Below are positions 9,465 through 20,452 of a stretch of 64,000 nucleotides of DNA, piece by piece (the first letter of the stretch is position 1; each line of letters starts with the position of its first letter). The stretch is from Gammaproteobacteria bacterium (lineage in GTDB: Bacteria; Pseudomonadota; Gammaproteobacteria; Steroidobacterales; Steroidobacteraceae): positions 62,001 through 126,000 of the forward strand of contig JABCZO010000001.1 of assembly GCA_013289615.1 (NCBI GenBank), read 5' to 3'. Under the pieces are notes generated by a model. It was not told the origin of the DNA. It searched no databases and saw only the letters and a program-made list of their open reading frames with translations. Both the position numbers and the translations under genes were made by a program.

Positions 9465-10811
<1,347 letters not shown>

Positions 10812-11975
10812 TGAGTGTTTCCCCTAACTGAGCACTTTCCAGGATCGAATCGCACCGTGCCCCCCACTGTTTCTTCGGCGCCGCCGGAAGCGGGCTCGTG
10901 ACCGGCGTGGCTGCAGCAGCCGGCTTTGGCGGCGGGTGCTGCAGCGACGATGCCGATTTTGCCCGATTGGCCGCCAGGCCGGCGAATTCGCCGCGTGGGT
11001 ATTTCTTCAGATAGTCCTGGAAATCGGCCGCGTCCCTGCTGTCCTTGATCGATTCCCAGTAGGCCAGTTCGATCTGCTTGGGATCAGAGCTGGCCGGCTG
11101 CGAGCCGGTGGCGGCCATCGTTGCGGCTGGAGTCTGGCTCGCCCTCGGCGGAATGAAATAAAAATCGCCGGTGAACTGCGAATAATATCCCGGGGTCTGG
11201 GAATGGTCGACGCTGCGGGCCAGCTGCACCACCTGATTCCGAACGTCGTGGATGACCTGGTCGAAAGACAACCCCGGGGTCTTCATTTCCTTGATCAACA
11301 CGCGTGTGAACACACCATTGGGATCCTTGTCGCGGGGACCCAGATTATCCAGCGCTTCCTGGCCGGCTCCGGCCGAATACAGCACTGCCTGACCGTCGGC
11401 CGCCATGACGGGTGCCAATCCACGGGTGCGAAGCGCCCGACCGTTGCTCTTGAAAGGATTGTCACGGCAGGCATCGATGATCGCCAGCGTGAATCGGGCC
11501 TTCTGGTCCTGCATGTCATCGAGCACGCGTTGCAACGAGATCGAATCGTCCTTGAGCTGATCCGGATTCTCCCCCGCGGTATCCACCGGAATCATGTAGT
11601 TGTTGCCTTCGAGTTGTACCCCATGACCGGCGTAATAAAAGATGACCTCGTCGCCTCCAGCCACGTCGTTCTTGAACGTGCGAATCGCCGCTTTCATGGC
11701 CTGCTGGGTCAGATCCTGTCTAAGGGTGACCTTGAAGTCTGTCGCCTTCAGCGCATCGGCAACGGCGCTGGCATCGGCACGCGCATTGGTCAATGGGTCG
11801 GCGTGTTGATAGCTGTCATTGCCGATCACCAGCGCCAGTCGCCTTGCATCGACCGGCGCTACGAACGAGAGCATCGTCGCTGCGAGCAGCGCAACGCCGC
11901 GGCGAACTGTCGGCGGTGCCACCTTTACCGTGTGTCCTCCTGTCGTTCTGTGTGGCAACGGTCTGCGCCCATCGG

Positions 11976-12470
11976 CTAGCCAACCGGGCATTCGTCGCCG
12001 AATGCGAACGGCGCGTGCGCCAGCGCCGCATCCGGAGCACGGAACGCCTGACGAAAAGTAAACCCATCGGGCGTTGGCCCGTGCTCGCGCAGCAGCGCCA
12101 GTTTCTGCAGTGCCTCGGTTATCGCCGGCCGGTGACCCTTCGACACCCACCACAGCACCACATACGCGCTCGAGCGTTCGAACCACTCCTTGCGCCGACG
12201 CATGATCTGCGCATGAGCCGACCGATACACAAAGGCGTTCAGCGCGGCAACGTCGTGCCAGACCGATAGGTTGATCAGGCTGGCCTCGCCCAGCGGTCGC
12301 AGCGCCGTCGCATCGCCTGCATCGGTCTGAAGGCGCCACACGAAGCCGGGCGAGTTTTCAGCCAACGCGTTGATTCTATCCAAGTTTGCCACGAAATCGG
12401 CCATCCCCGCGGACTGCAGGGGGAATTTCATTGTCGCGACGTTGAGCTGCGCGAGTTGGTACTGCGACAT
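11976..12470 (-). CDS. DUF3291 domain-containing protein
   Basis: 164 residues, starting MSQYQLAQLNV. The visible pattern (SPGFVWRLQ..., LINLSVWHDVAALNAFVYRSAH, RRKEWFERS, VLWWV.KGHRPAITEAL) matches the DUF3291 family, a ferredoxin-like fold related to antibiotic-biosynthesis monooxygenases. Its function is not established. The ATG at 12470 fits the family start better than a longer frame reaching 12632. It lies upstream of, and on the same strand as, the caspase-like gene (53-base gap), and is divergent from the second caspase-like gene at 12649. Confidence 0.85.
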   Translation of the reverse strand: MSQYQLAQLNVATMKFPLQSAGMADFVANLDRINALAENSPGFVWRLQTDAGDATALRPLGEASLINLSVWHDVAALNAFVYRSAHAQIMRRRKEWFERSSAYVVLWWVSKGHRPAITEALQKLALLREHGPTPDGFTFRQAFRAPDAALAHAPFAFGDECPVG

Positions 12471-12648
12471 TGGGGTCCCGTTGCGCCTGCCGCCCAGCAG
12501 CCAGTGCCGAGAATGCGCGCCGTCGAGGATATCAGGACGGGGAAAATCGGTAAAACCGAGCGGCAGGAACACTACTGTTGCCTGCTCATCCCTTTTGCAA
12601 CAGACTTGCGCCAAGCCCCATTTGGTTTGCAACTGCGCAGGTTAGGGT

Positions 12649-14223
12649 GTGCGGTTTTCCCTCGGACTCTGCGCACTATTGATCTTCCTGCCGGCCACGT
12701 GCTGTGTGGCTGCCGAGACGCGCATTGCGTTGATCATCGGCAACAGTGATTATGCCAACGCGAACCTGAAGCTGTCCAACCCGGCCAACGATGCCGCCGC
12801 GATGCAGCGCGCGCTGAAAGCGGCGGGCTTCGAGACCATCGTCAGGCTCAATGCCAGGCGGCTCGACTTCTATCGGGCAGTGGACGAATTCAGCGCCCGA
12901 ATCGGCCGTGACCAGCATGCGGTGGGGCTGTTCTATTACGCCGGACATGGCGTTCAGGCGGAAGGCACGAACTACCTGATCCCGGTAGACGCCGACATCC
13001 AGTCCGAGGCTGACCTCGATGCCAATGCCTTCGATGCCGGCAGGGTCCTGCGTGCCATGAAGACCGCGCAGAACGAGATGAATATCGTGATCCTGGATGC
13101 CTGCCGCGACAATCCGCTGCCCAAGACGCGCGGCATCGAGCGCGGGCTTGCACGGATGGACGCGCCCAGCGGGACCTTCATTGCCTATGCAGCGGCGCCC
13201 GGTCAGAGCGCCCAGGACGGTACCTCCGGAACCAACGGCGTGTTTACCGGGGAATTGGTGAAGGCGATGGCCGAGACAGGTGTGCCGCTGGAGCAGATGT
13301 TCAAGAAAGTCATCGCCGGCGTAAAGGCAGACACGCATGGCGCTCAGCAGCCGTGGTCGGAAGCCTCGATCCAGGGCGACTTTTATTTCCATGCGGGCGA
13401 GCCAAGCCCCGCCACGCGCGCCCAGACGACGCCGATCGAACCGCCCAGCGCCAGTCACGCACAGTCGGCCGATGAAATCGCCGCCTACAAGGCTGCCGAA
13501 GCCAGCAATACGGTGGCGGGCTGGCAGATATTCAAGCGCAACTACCCCAATAGCGCCTACGCCTCCACCGCCGACATCAGGCTCGCCACGCTCTCGCAAC
13601 CGCGTGTGCCGGCGCCTGCACAGCGCGATGCGCAGCCGGCACCCCAGTCGCCCGCCAGGTCCGAGGTCGTCGACCCCGCCGTGGTCGGGACCTTCGAACT
13701 CGACGGCGTCGTTGACGACTACGATCAGCACGCGATCGTGACGATCACGGCGGACGGCCGCTGCCATCTGCTGGTCACGCGGGAGGAGAATGGCACCTCC
13801 CAGGCAGCCTTCGGAGTGTTCCGAACGACCGCCGCCAAGACTCACCGCGTTCGAACCGGCACGCTACGGGCGGTGGGTACCAATGCGATTGAGGTTACCA
13901 ATTCGGCCGGGTCGGCCATCTTCCAGCCCGAGCAGCCGGGCGCTCCCGTCAATCGGCTCAATCCGGTCATGCTCGGGACTTGGCACGGCAGCATCGTACT
14001 CGCCGGCGTCAACTGGAGCATGACCGAGCAGAACAGTGCCAACGGTGCCTTCGAATTCAAGGCGCAGACCGAGGACAGCGGCAGCTGCTCCTATGCCAAT
14101 AATCAATGGCACACCAACTCCACGATCACCGGGCACTCCGACGCGGGAACCTACCGCGTGATCGACGCGCGCGAGGTCGAATTCAGCGGCAGCCAGGGTA
14201 GCGCAGTCTGGAAGCGCCGCTAG
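12649..14223 (+). CDS. Secreted caspase-like (peptidase C14) protein with C-terminal beta-rich domain
   Basis: 524 residues from a GTG start, with a signal peptide (LGLCALLIFLPATCCVAAE). The caspase domain (about 25-245) has both catalytic motifs intact, FYYAGHGVQ and LDACRDNP. The C-terminal part contains a short region like that of the 10.8-kb caspase (AAYKAAEASNTVAGWQIFKRNYPNS, about 280-305). After it comes a duplicated beta-rich module (about 345-420 and 440-520) that I do not recognise. It is the second of three caspase-fold proteins in this window. It is encoded divergently from the DUF3291-caspase-OmpA set, with about 180 bases between, which may be a shared control region. Confidence 0.87.
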   Translation: MRFSLGLCALLIFLPATCCVAAETRIALIIGNSDYANANLKLSNPANDAAAMQRALKAAGFETIVRLNARRLDFYRAVDEFSARIGRDQHAVGLFYYAGHGVQAEGTNYLIPVDADIQSEADLDANAFDAGRVLRAMKTAQNEMNIVILDACRDNPLPKTRGIERGLARMDAPSGTFIAYAAAPGQSAQDGTSGTNGVFTGELVKAMAETGVPLEQMFKKVIAGVKADTHGAQQPWSEASIQGDFYFHAGEPSPATRAQTTPIEPPSASHAQSADEIAAYKAAEASNTVAGWQIFKRNYPNSAYASTADIRLATLSQPRVPAPAQRDAQPAPQSPARSEVVDPAVVGTFELDGVVDDYDQHAIVTITADGRCHLLVTREENGTSQAAFGVFRTTAAKTHRVRTGTLRAVGTNAIEVTNSAGSAIFQPEQPGAPVNRLNPVMLGTWHGSIVLAGVNWSMTEQNSANGAFEFKAQTEDSGSCSYANNQWHTNSTITGHSDAGTYRVIDAREVEFSGSQGSAVWKRR

Positions 14224-14233
14224 GGAAAACCGG

Positions 14234-17200
14234 CTACCCAATGTGGATGCGCAGTGCGTTGTGCCCGGCCGCCAGCCGCTCGCGTAGCGTCGCCACGGCA
14301 ATGAGTGCCGCGCCGGGGCGATGCGGGTTCGGATCGCGGTCGAAATTCACCGCCTGTCCGTTCAGCACGATCTCGTTGACGCCGCAGCCGGCAGCGCCGA
14401 TTCGATAGCTGACGTCAATCGGGCGCCCCATCAGCCACGTCTGCACGCGCAGGCCGTCGAGGGCGCCAGGTATCACGGGGTCTACGCGCACTACCTGCGA
14501 CTCGCAGCTCAAGCCCAGAAAGCAGCGCACGATGAGGCCGAGTGCGATGCCCGCCCCGCTCGAATACACGCGCCAGCCGCCATCGAGCGCCACCGAGCCT
14601 TGCGCCACCCGCTGGTATTCGGCACTTGCCTGGTAGCGATCTTCGAATGCCGCGTCGGAACTGGAGTAATAGCAGTTCGCCTGGCGCAGCGTCGCAGCCG
14701 GCACGATCGAGCGGATTGCGATCGGATTGGCCTGGCCCAGGGCATGGAGGAAGCCGTCCGCGTCGCCGATGTGCGCCAGCGCCTGCGCATAGCGCAGATG
14801 CGCATGCGTGTACATCAGGCCGATTTCGCGGCCGAAAAATGTTGCCGTCTCGGCCCGCTGGAAGATCGTCTGTGGGCCGCCGTGGTAAGGCATCGGCCGG
14901 TCGAACAGGCGCACGCCGTCCGCGGCACTCAAGTGCGCGTCGATCAGCTGTAGGTGCTCGCGCACCTGTGCTGGCGTCAGCATATCTTCCAGAATCGCGT
15001 GGATCATGGCCAACACGCTGTAGCGCACGCCGGTGGTAGCATCGCATGGATGCAGCAGGTAGCGCACACTGCCGCCGTCTTCGAAAATGGCGTAGCCGGC
15101 GAGCACGCCGTGTACCAGCAACAGCCGCTGAAAATCCTGCCGCACGGACCCGGCCCGCATCTCCAATCGCGCGGCATCGACCGCCTGGCCGATGACGCGC
15201 AGTCCGCGCGCTAGCGTGTTCAGCGTCTTGAATTGCAACGTCACGGTCCAGGCGCTGCACATGTGATCGCGCAGTGCGGGGTCGACCGGTTGCAGCGAGT
15301 CGTTCCAGTCGCCATGACCATAGGCGGCCAGCGCGGTGCCTGCAATGACTCGCTTGTCGATCAGCGCGAGCGCACGCTCGACGTGTTGCCACAGCGACGC
15401 CCGCTCTCCCAGTTGCTCGCCGCGCGGGTCGAAGAATGGCAGCGGTTCATCCAGCACAGCGCCATCTCCGGTGGCGATCAGATACTCGCCGAGCACCAGC
15501 AGCGGCCAGAAGACGATATCGCCGTGCGAATCCCCGGCGCGGATGCCACGCTCACGCTCGAAGAACATGAACCACTGCGGCCAATCCCCATCAGCGTTTT
15601 GGGCGCGCATCAGGCGTAACAGAATGTCGCGGATCGGTGCTACCCGCCCCAGCGCCAGCAGCATCTCCACCGGTCCCTGGCACACGTCGCGCGTGCCCCA
15701 GCCGCCACCGGAGAATTGCTCCAGACCTCGCGGCGCGAGGTAATGCACCAGCGCATTGTGGGTGTACCAGGGCAGAATATCGGCCATCCGAGCGACCTGT
15801 TCGGCGCCTGGGCTGGCCGCGCCGACACTCATCGGTAGCGCCGGTATCAACCGGTGACCGGATGGGACTCGCTGCGGCGTCTGGGTTGCTTCGGCGACCA
15901 GGTGTCCGCGGATACGCAGTCCTATCGATCGGGACGGCGCCGTCACGATGCATAAGTAGGGCTGGCGGCGCGATCGGCCGTCGATGAACAGCAGCTCGTC
16001 GCCGCCGACACGTTCAAAGTCCGTTCCGGCATCGGCAGCGAGGAGAAAACTACCGTCCGGAAATCGACCTGCAAGTTCGCTGCCGGCCGGCGCGACGACG
16101 ACGATATCTTTGCCCTCGCGCCGCCACTGTGCCGGTCCCGGCGCGCTGCCGTCATCGCCATCGAGTGCCATGTGGTGCGAGATCAGGAATCGCACCGCTG
16201 CGCCGGAGATGACATGAATCGACAGCGTCAGCTGGTGCGGTTCGCTGCGCGCCTCGGAGCGAACTTCGATCACACCGTGCTCATGGCTATAGAGCCAGCG
16301 GCAGGCGTCGGGTGAGATCTCGAACGCGGAAGGCACGTGAAGCAGCCGCCAGCCGCCGCCGGTATCGGCGAACACCCGCTGTCCGTGCGAACGAAACAGC
16401 CCCAGATAACTGCGCACCGTGGACAAGAGGCGATTGATGCTGACGTGTCCCTGCGTGAGCAGCGAGTGAAACACACCGCTCATCCACACCGTCGAGGTCA
16501 GCGCGCTCTCGTCCGGTGTCAGGTGGCGACCGGTACGCAGCATATGCCCATGCGGGCGCTGCACGCGCAGCTCCTTCGCGCGCAGCACCACGTGGCGATC
16601 GCCGCCGTGAAAGAAGGACAGCGGCTCGCCGTGCTGGTCGAGCTCCGGGTGACGCCATTGCGACCCGAACAGTGTACGCAGCTGCTCGGCGTCGAGATCG
16701 CTGCCATTGAGCAGCGGCGCCGAGCTGAACAGCGTCGCGGCGCTGGCCACGCCGGCAGGGGTCGCAGCTATGGTCGCGAGCGGCACTGCCTCCGCCAGTG
16801 CCAGCGTCTCGCTCACGTGCTCAAGGTCCGGCGCCGAGCTCGCCTCCGGGTGATCCGCCAGATACCTGCCGAAGAACCCGGCGGCGGCGCTGCTTCCCGG
16901 ATTGAGCATCATCGGCGCGTCGCGAATGACCACCATGGCGTGTTCGTGCTGCAGGCGCCGGCCCGGCAGCTCGCCGGCAAGCCCCACCGGGACGTCACCG
17001 GCGCGACTTGCGAGCCCATGAAATTGCATCGCGTCGGTGGCGAATGAGGTCGCCGCTCGCAGCGAACCGATCAGGCACCACGGATTGCGGCGATCGGCCG
17101 CAAGATTCTGCCGTGAGGCGACCACCAGTCCGCGCGCCGGGTGGCGCAGCGGCGTATGGTCGATATACTGACTCACGTAGTACTCGTTCATGCGCAGCGC

Positions 17201-17620
17201 GCCGTAAGGTGCCAGCGCAATATCCTGTGCGTAGGTCAGATCCAGCAGCTGCGCCGTCGGGTTGGTGTTCTCGAGCCGCACCTGCCAGAACCAGGCAGGC
17301 AGGTCACCGGCGAGCACCAGGGCGATCGAATAGTGAATGCCGCACCAGGTGCCGGTGCCCACCGGCAGGCCGGTGGCCGGATCGGCATGAAAGTGACTGC
17401 TACTGCGCGGTCCCAGCAGCGGTGTCCATTGCATCGTATCCGCGTGACTTCGCAGGTACAGATTTGTCGGGCCGCCCTCGAGCTCATTGCCGACGAACAG
17501 CATCAGCGCGATCGGATCGCAATCGAGGCGGCGCAGCGAGCCGTTGGCGTTGAAGTCGGCGCGCAACCCCGAGCGGCTCGTCAGGCTCATTGCGCTCGGG
17601 TCGATCAGTGCCTGCGCCAT
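14234..17620 (-). CDS. GH94 phosphorylase, probable 1,2-beta-oligoglucan phosphorylase
   Basis: 1128 residues. The N-terminal beta-domain contains DLTYAQDIAL, NEYYVSQYIDH and VVASRQNLA, then SFFHGGDRHVVLR and RPHGHML. From memory these closely follow the characterised Listeria 1,2-beta-oligoglucan phosphorylase (EC 2.4.1.333), which is of similar length. The (alpha/alpha)6 catalytic part has GGWGTRDVCQGP and the GH94 general-acid motif GDWND. The reaction would be phosphorolysis of beta-1,2-glucooligosaccharides to alpha-glucose 1-phosphate, in the cytoplasm since no signal peptide is seen. The start at 17620 is chosen for homology and a GGGGAT-type ribosome site; a longer frame to 18028 runs through the divergent regulator gene. 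An XRE-cupin gene divergent from it is its likely regulator. Confidence 0.88.
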   Translation of the reverse strand: MAQALIDPSAMSLTSRSGLRADFNANGSLRRLDCDPIALMLFVGNELEGGPTNLYLRSHADTMQWTPLLGPRSSSHFHADPATGLPVGTGTWCGIHYSIALVLAGDLPAWFWQVRLENTNPTAQLLDLTYAQDIALAPYGALRMNEYYVSQYIDHTPLRHPARGLVVASRQNLAADRRNPWCLIGSLRAATSFATDAMQFHGLASRAGDVPVGLAGELPGRRLQHEHAMVVIRDAPMMLNPGSSAAAGFFGRYLADHPEASSAPDLEHVSETLALAEAVPLATIAATPAGVASAATLFSSAPLLNGSDLDAEQLRTLFGSQWRHPELDQHGEPLSFFHGGDRHVVLRAKELRVQRPHGHMLRTGRHLTPDESALTSTVWMSGVFHSLLTQGHVSINRLLSTVRSYLGLFRSHGQRVFADTGGGWRLLHVPSAFEISPDACRWLYSHEHGVIEVRSEARSEPHQLTLSIHVISGAAVRFLISHHMALDGDDGSAPGPAQWRREGKDIVVVAPAGSELAGRFPDGSFLLAADAGTDFERVGGDELLFIDGRSRRQPYLCIVTAPSRSIGLRIRGHLVAEATQTPQRVPSGHRLIPALPMSVGAASPGAEQVARMADILPWYTHNALVHYLAPRGLEQFSGGGWGTRDVCQGPVEMLLALGRVAPIRDILLRLMRAQNADGDWPQWFMFFERERGIRAGDSHGDIVFWPLLVLGEYLIATGDGAVLDEPLPFFDPRGEQLGERASLWQHVERALALIDKRVIAGTALAAYGHGDWNDSLQPVDPALRDHMCSAWTVTLQFKTLNTLARGLRVIGQAVDAARLEMRAGSVRQDFQRLLLVHGVLAGYAIFEDGGSVRYLLHPCDATTGVRYSVLAMIHAILEDMLTPAQVREHLQLIDAHLSAADGVRLFDRPMPYHGGPQTIFQRAETATFFGREIGLMYTHAHLRYAQALAHIGDADGFLHALGQANPIAIRSIVPAATLRQANCYYSSSDAAFEDRYQASAEYQRVAQGSVALDGGWRVYSSGAGIALGLIVRCFLGLSCESQVVRVDPVIPGALDGLRVQTWLMGRPIDVSYRIGAAGCGVNEIVLNGQAVNFDRDPNPHRPGAALIAVATLRERLAAGHNALRIHIG

Positions 17621-17718
17621 CCTGTGCTTATCCCCCGCCGGCGGCGCGGCGTTCCAGGTCGAGTAGTTCGATCGTATCGGCCACGGCAGCGAAACGCCAG
17701 CGGATAGCGCGCCAGTGC

Positions 17719-17758
17719 TTGACAGGTATCCAGTATCCTGGAATATATTTCCTGTTAA
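17719..17758 (+). promoter_or_regulatory. Probable promoter and operator of the XRE-cupin gene
   Basis: A consensus -35 box TTGACA lies at 17719-17724. An AT-rich -10 region follows (AATATA 17742-17747 at 17-base spacing, or TATATT 17744-17749 at 19). Two imperfect dyads overlap it: CAGG...CCTG (17723-17740) and GGAA-N5-TTCC (17740-17752). The ATG at 17759 is so close that the message may be leaderless, and no Shine-Dalgarno sequence is visible. The dyads are candidate autoregulatory sites that could also control the divergent GH94 gene. Confidence 0.5.
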
Positions 17759-18364
17759 ATGGATATGGCCGGCCGCGACATCAATCTTCGAATCGCCGCA
17801 CAGGCGCGCAGCCTGCGCGCAGCGATGGGACTGTCGCTGCAGGTGCTGGCTACCCGGAGCGGAGTGAGCCGCTCGATGATCTCGCTGATCGAGCGTGGCG
17901 AGGCCAGCCCCACGGCAGTGGTATTGGAGCGCCTGGCCTTCGGGCTTGGGGTACCCCTGGCGCGGCTGTTCGATCCGCCCGCCGATCACGGTGGCACCCC
18001 GCATCCGGTCGCACGACGTGCGCAGCAACCCCAGTGGCGCGATCCGGCCTCGGGCTACCTGCGGCGCAACGTGTCACCTCCGCATTGGCCCTCCCCCATC
18101 AAGATCGTGGAGGTAGACTTCCCGGCCGGCGCCCGCATCGCCTACGAGACCGGCTCGCGCATTCCGCCCGTGTATCAACAGCTGTGGCTGTTGACCGGGC
18201 GGCTACAGGTGACGCTCGGCGATGAGCAGCATCGGCTCGATGCCGGCGATTGCCTGGCCATGCTGCTGGACCGGCCTACCGTGTTCGCCAACCGCACCCG
18301 CCATCCGGCGCGCTACATCGTGGTGATCAGCGCTGACATACCCTGTTTGGAACGGCCGGCGTGA
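17759..18364 (+). CDS. XRE-cupin transcriptional regulator
   Basis: 201 residues. The N-terminal helix-turn-helix (about 8-65; LQVLATRSGVSRSMISLIERG) is followed by a cupin domain (about 105-195; VYQQLWLLTGRLQVTLGD..HRLDAGDC). This two-domain layout is that of small-ligand-responsive regulators such as the PuuR-like group. It is divergent from the GH94 gene and overlaps the GNAT gene (GTGA), so it probably regulates both. The cupin ligand cannot be deduced. Confidence 0.9.
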   Translation: MDMAGRDINLRIAAQARSLRAAMGLSLQVLATRSGVSRSMISLIERGEASPTAVVLERLAFGLGVPLARLFDPPADHGGTPHPVARRAQQPQWRDPASGYLRRNVSPPHWPSPIKIVEVDFPAGARIAYETGSRIPPVYQQLWLLTGRLQVTLGDEQHRLDAGDCLAMLLDRPTVFANRTRHPARYIVVISADIPCLERPA

Positions 18365-18900
18365 GCGCTGCGGGCTTTCGCATCCGCACCATGGGTCATG
18401 AGCCTCAGCTTGCGCCAGCGCTGGCCGAGGTCCTCATCGACTGCGTCGATGGCGGGGCTTCGGTCAGCTTCATGTGGCCGATACCACACCACAGGGCGCT
18501 GCTGTTCTGGCAGGGCGTGATCGACAGCGCGCAGCGCGCTGAGCGCATCGTGCTGGTGGCCGAAGACATGGCCAGCGGTGCGATCGTGGGTACGGTGCAG
18601 GTGGTATTCGCCGTGGCCGATAACCAGCCGCACCGTGCCGACCTGGCCAAGATGCTGGTAGTGCGCCGCGCACGCCGGCGCGGCCTCGGCACGGCGCTGT
18701 TGCAAGCGGCCGAATGCGCCGCGCGCGACGCCGGAAAAACACTGCTGGTGCTCGATACCGTGACCGACGGCGATGCCGAACGCCTCTACGCCCGGCTGGG
18801 CTGGCAGCGCGGAGGCGTCATTCCCGGCTACGCGTTGTGGCCGAACGGCGGCCTATGCGACACCACCTACTTCTACAAGGCGCTTTCTACAGGGCGCTGA
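18361..18900 (+). CDS. GNAT family N-acetyltransferase
   Basis: 179 residues from a GTG that overlaps the regulator's stop codon. The acetyl-CoA pyrophosphate loop RRARRRGLGTALL (about 102-114) and the following LVLDTVTDGDAERLYARLGW are typical of GNAT proteins of small-molecule or aminoglycoside-acetyltransferase type. The acceptor substrate is unknown. The pairing with an XRE-cupin regulator is common and suggests joint expression. Confidence 0.9.
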   Translation: MSAAGFRIRTMGHEPQLAPALAEVLIDCVDGGASVSFMWPIPHHRALLFWQGVIDSAQRAERIVLVAEDMASGAIVGTVQVVFAVADNQPHRADLAKMLVVRRARRRGLGTALLQAAECAARDAGKTLLVLDTVTDGDAERLYARLGWQRGGVIPGYALWPNGGLCDTTYFYKALSTGR

Positions 18901-18910
18901 CCCGCGACCG

Positions 18911-19393
18911 CTAGTCGCGAAAATTCTCGAACTGCAGCGGTAGATCGATTTCGCACTTGCGTAGCAGTGCGATGGCGGACTGCAGGTCATCGCGCTTCTT
19001 GCCCGTTACCCGCAGCTTGTCGCCGTTGATCTGCGCCTCGACCTTGAGCTTGGCCTGCTTGAGGCTCGCCACGAGTTTCTTGGCTGTTGCCTGCTCGATG
19101 CCCTGCCTGATGGTGATCTGGCGGCGCGCCTCGCTCAGGTTCACCTCGACGTCGCCGAGTTCGAGGCTGCGCGGGTCGATGCCGCGCGCTGCCAGGCGCA
19201 GCCTCAATATGTCGAGCAGCTGATTGAGCTGGTATTCGCTCTGTGCAAACTGCGAGATCAGGTACTCCTGCAGTTCGAAGCGCGCGTTGGTGCCGCGCAG
19301 ATCATAGCGCTTGGCAACCTCGCGATTGGCCTGATCCACGGCATTGGAAAGCTCATGCGAGTCAACCTTGGAGACGGCATCGAAATACGGCAT
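18911..19393 (-). CDS. yajQ: YajQ family c-di-GMP/nucleotide-binding protein
   Basis: 160 residues covering the whole family. The start MPYFDAVSKVDSHEL, the block AVDQANREVAKRYDLRGT, RQGIEQATAKKLV, KVEAQINGDKLRVTGKKRDDLQ and the end DLPLQFENFRD are all diagnostic of YajQ. Family members have been shown to bind c-di-GMP, and in Xanthomonas to act with a transcription factor in virulence control. The protein is cytosolic. It converges on the GNAT gene with a 10-base gap and stands alone as a transcription unit. Confidence 0.95.
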   Translation of the reverse strand: MPYFDAVSKVDSHELSNAVDQANREVAKRYDLRGTNARFELQEYLISQFAQSEYQLNQLLDILRLRLAARGIDPRSLELGDVEVNLSEARRQITIRQGIEQATAKKLVASLKQAKLKVEAQINGDKLRVTGKKRDDLQSAIALLRKCEIDLPLQFENFRD

Positions 19394-19510
19394 GGCTGTC
19401 GAAACACTCTCACCGGCAAGCGCCCCTGTGCCGGCTCATTCCAGCCCGCCGGGCGTGGCTTGTCAACGAAGCTGCTCGCGCCGGAATACGCGGCTGACAG
19501 CGCCCGCCGA

Positions 19511-19858
19511 TCAGCGCTCGACGAATGCCTTCAGCCTCGACAGCGACTGATCCCATTGCTCGGAGACCAGATCGAGGTATTTGCGAAGGTTCACCAGCGG
19601 CTGCGGATCGAGTTGAAAGCGACTTTCCCGACCGCGGCGACGGCTGTGCACGATGCCGGCACTCTCGAGTACTCGAAGATGCCTGGTGATCGCCTGTCGG
19701 CTGAGCACCGAGTCCTGTGCCAGCTGGGAGATCGACCGCGGCTGGCCGCCACACAGCTTGGCGACCAGCGCCAGACGCGTCCTGTCGCCCAGCGCGGCGA
19801 AGATCGGCGCCTGATCGTGCCGCCGTGTTCCCGTGGCGCTACGTCCCGGATACGACAT
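19511..19858 (-). CDS. ArsR family transcriptional regulator
   Basis: 115 residues from the ATG at 19858. The winged helix is clear (IFAALGDRTRLALVAKL, SISQLAQDSVLSRQAITRHLRVLESAGIV). No paired metal-binding cysteines are seen in the recognition helix, so it probably belongs to the SRPBCC-associated ArsR branch. It overlaps the 3' end of the SRPBCC gene by 20 bases, the usual arrangement of such pairs, and is likely co-transcribed with it. Confidence 0.9.
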   Translation of the reverse strand: MSYPGRSATGTRRHDQAPIFAALGDRTRLALVAKLCGGQPRSISQLAQDSVLSRQAITRHLRVLESAGIVHSRRRGRESRFQLDPQPLVNLRKYLDLVSEQWDQSLSRLKAFVER

Positions 19859-20300
19859 GGCGTTCAATGTTCTTCACCTGCTGCGCCCAGCCGCCGTCGT
19901 TCATGCGAAAGGCCTCGAGCCGGCGCTGCGGCGGCAGCTTGTCGAAGCCGGATTCCGTGACGATCAACAGCGTGCCGCCGGCCGATTTCTCCAGCCTGAA
20001 CTCGACCAGTGTAGGGGTCTCGGCCGAGTAGTCGGCGTTCGGATCGATGGCATAGGGGTGCCAGGTGAATGAAAACAGTCGCTCGGGTTCCATCTTTTGC
20101 ACTACCACCTCCCACATCAGGTGCTCATAGCCCGGGTAGGTAATCGGGCCGCGCGTGACCTGACCCACGACGAACGGGTCCTGCGGCTTGACGCCGAACC
20201 ATTGGCCGAACTCCTGGGAATCCGTCAGCGCGCGCCACACTCGCGACACAGGCGCCTTCAATTCAATGCGCTTCTCGATGCGATCGTTGATATTATGCAA
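19839..20300 (-). CDS. SRPBCC (AHSA1-like) domain protein
   Basis: 153 residues, a single START-like/AHSA1 fold (ELKAPVSRVWRALTDSQEFGQWFG near the N-terminus; PQRRLEAFRMNDGGWAQQVKNIE near the C-terminus). It is paired with an ArsR regulator downstream. The start is odd. The frame opens with TTG at 20300, directly after a strong GGAGG, and has no ATG before the conserved fold, so initiation uses TTG or another non-ATG codon a few bases on. The ligand is unknown. Confidence 0.88.
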   Translation of the reverse strand: MHNINDRIEKRIELKAPVSRVWRALTDSQEFGQWFGVKPQDPFVVGQVTRGPITYPGYEHLMWEVVVQKMEPERLFSFTWHPYAIDPNADYSAETPTLVEFRLEKSAGGTLLIVTESGFDKLPPQRRLEAFRMNDGGWAQQVKNIERHVVSGT

Positions 20301-20452
20301 CCTCCTCGTTGCACTTTATCGCCTGGGCCGCCAGAAGCGCAACCATTTTGTTGCTCTTTACAATCGACCAGGACGCCGCCGGTCGGTCGAATTGTCGGAT
20401 TGCCGCCGCCAACGCAGACTTAAGGCCCTGACCCGAATCCGGGGAGACTGCC

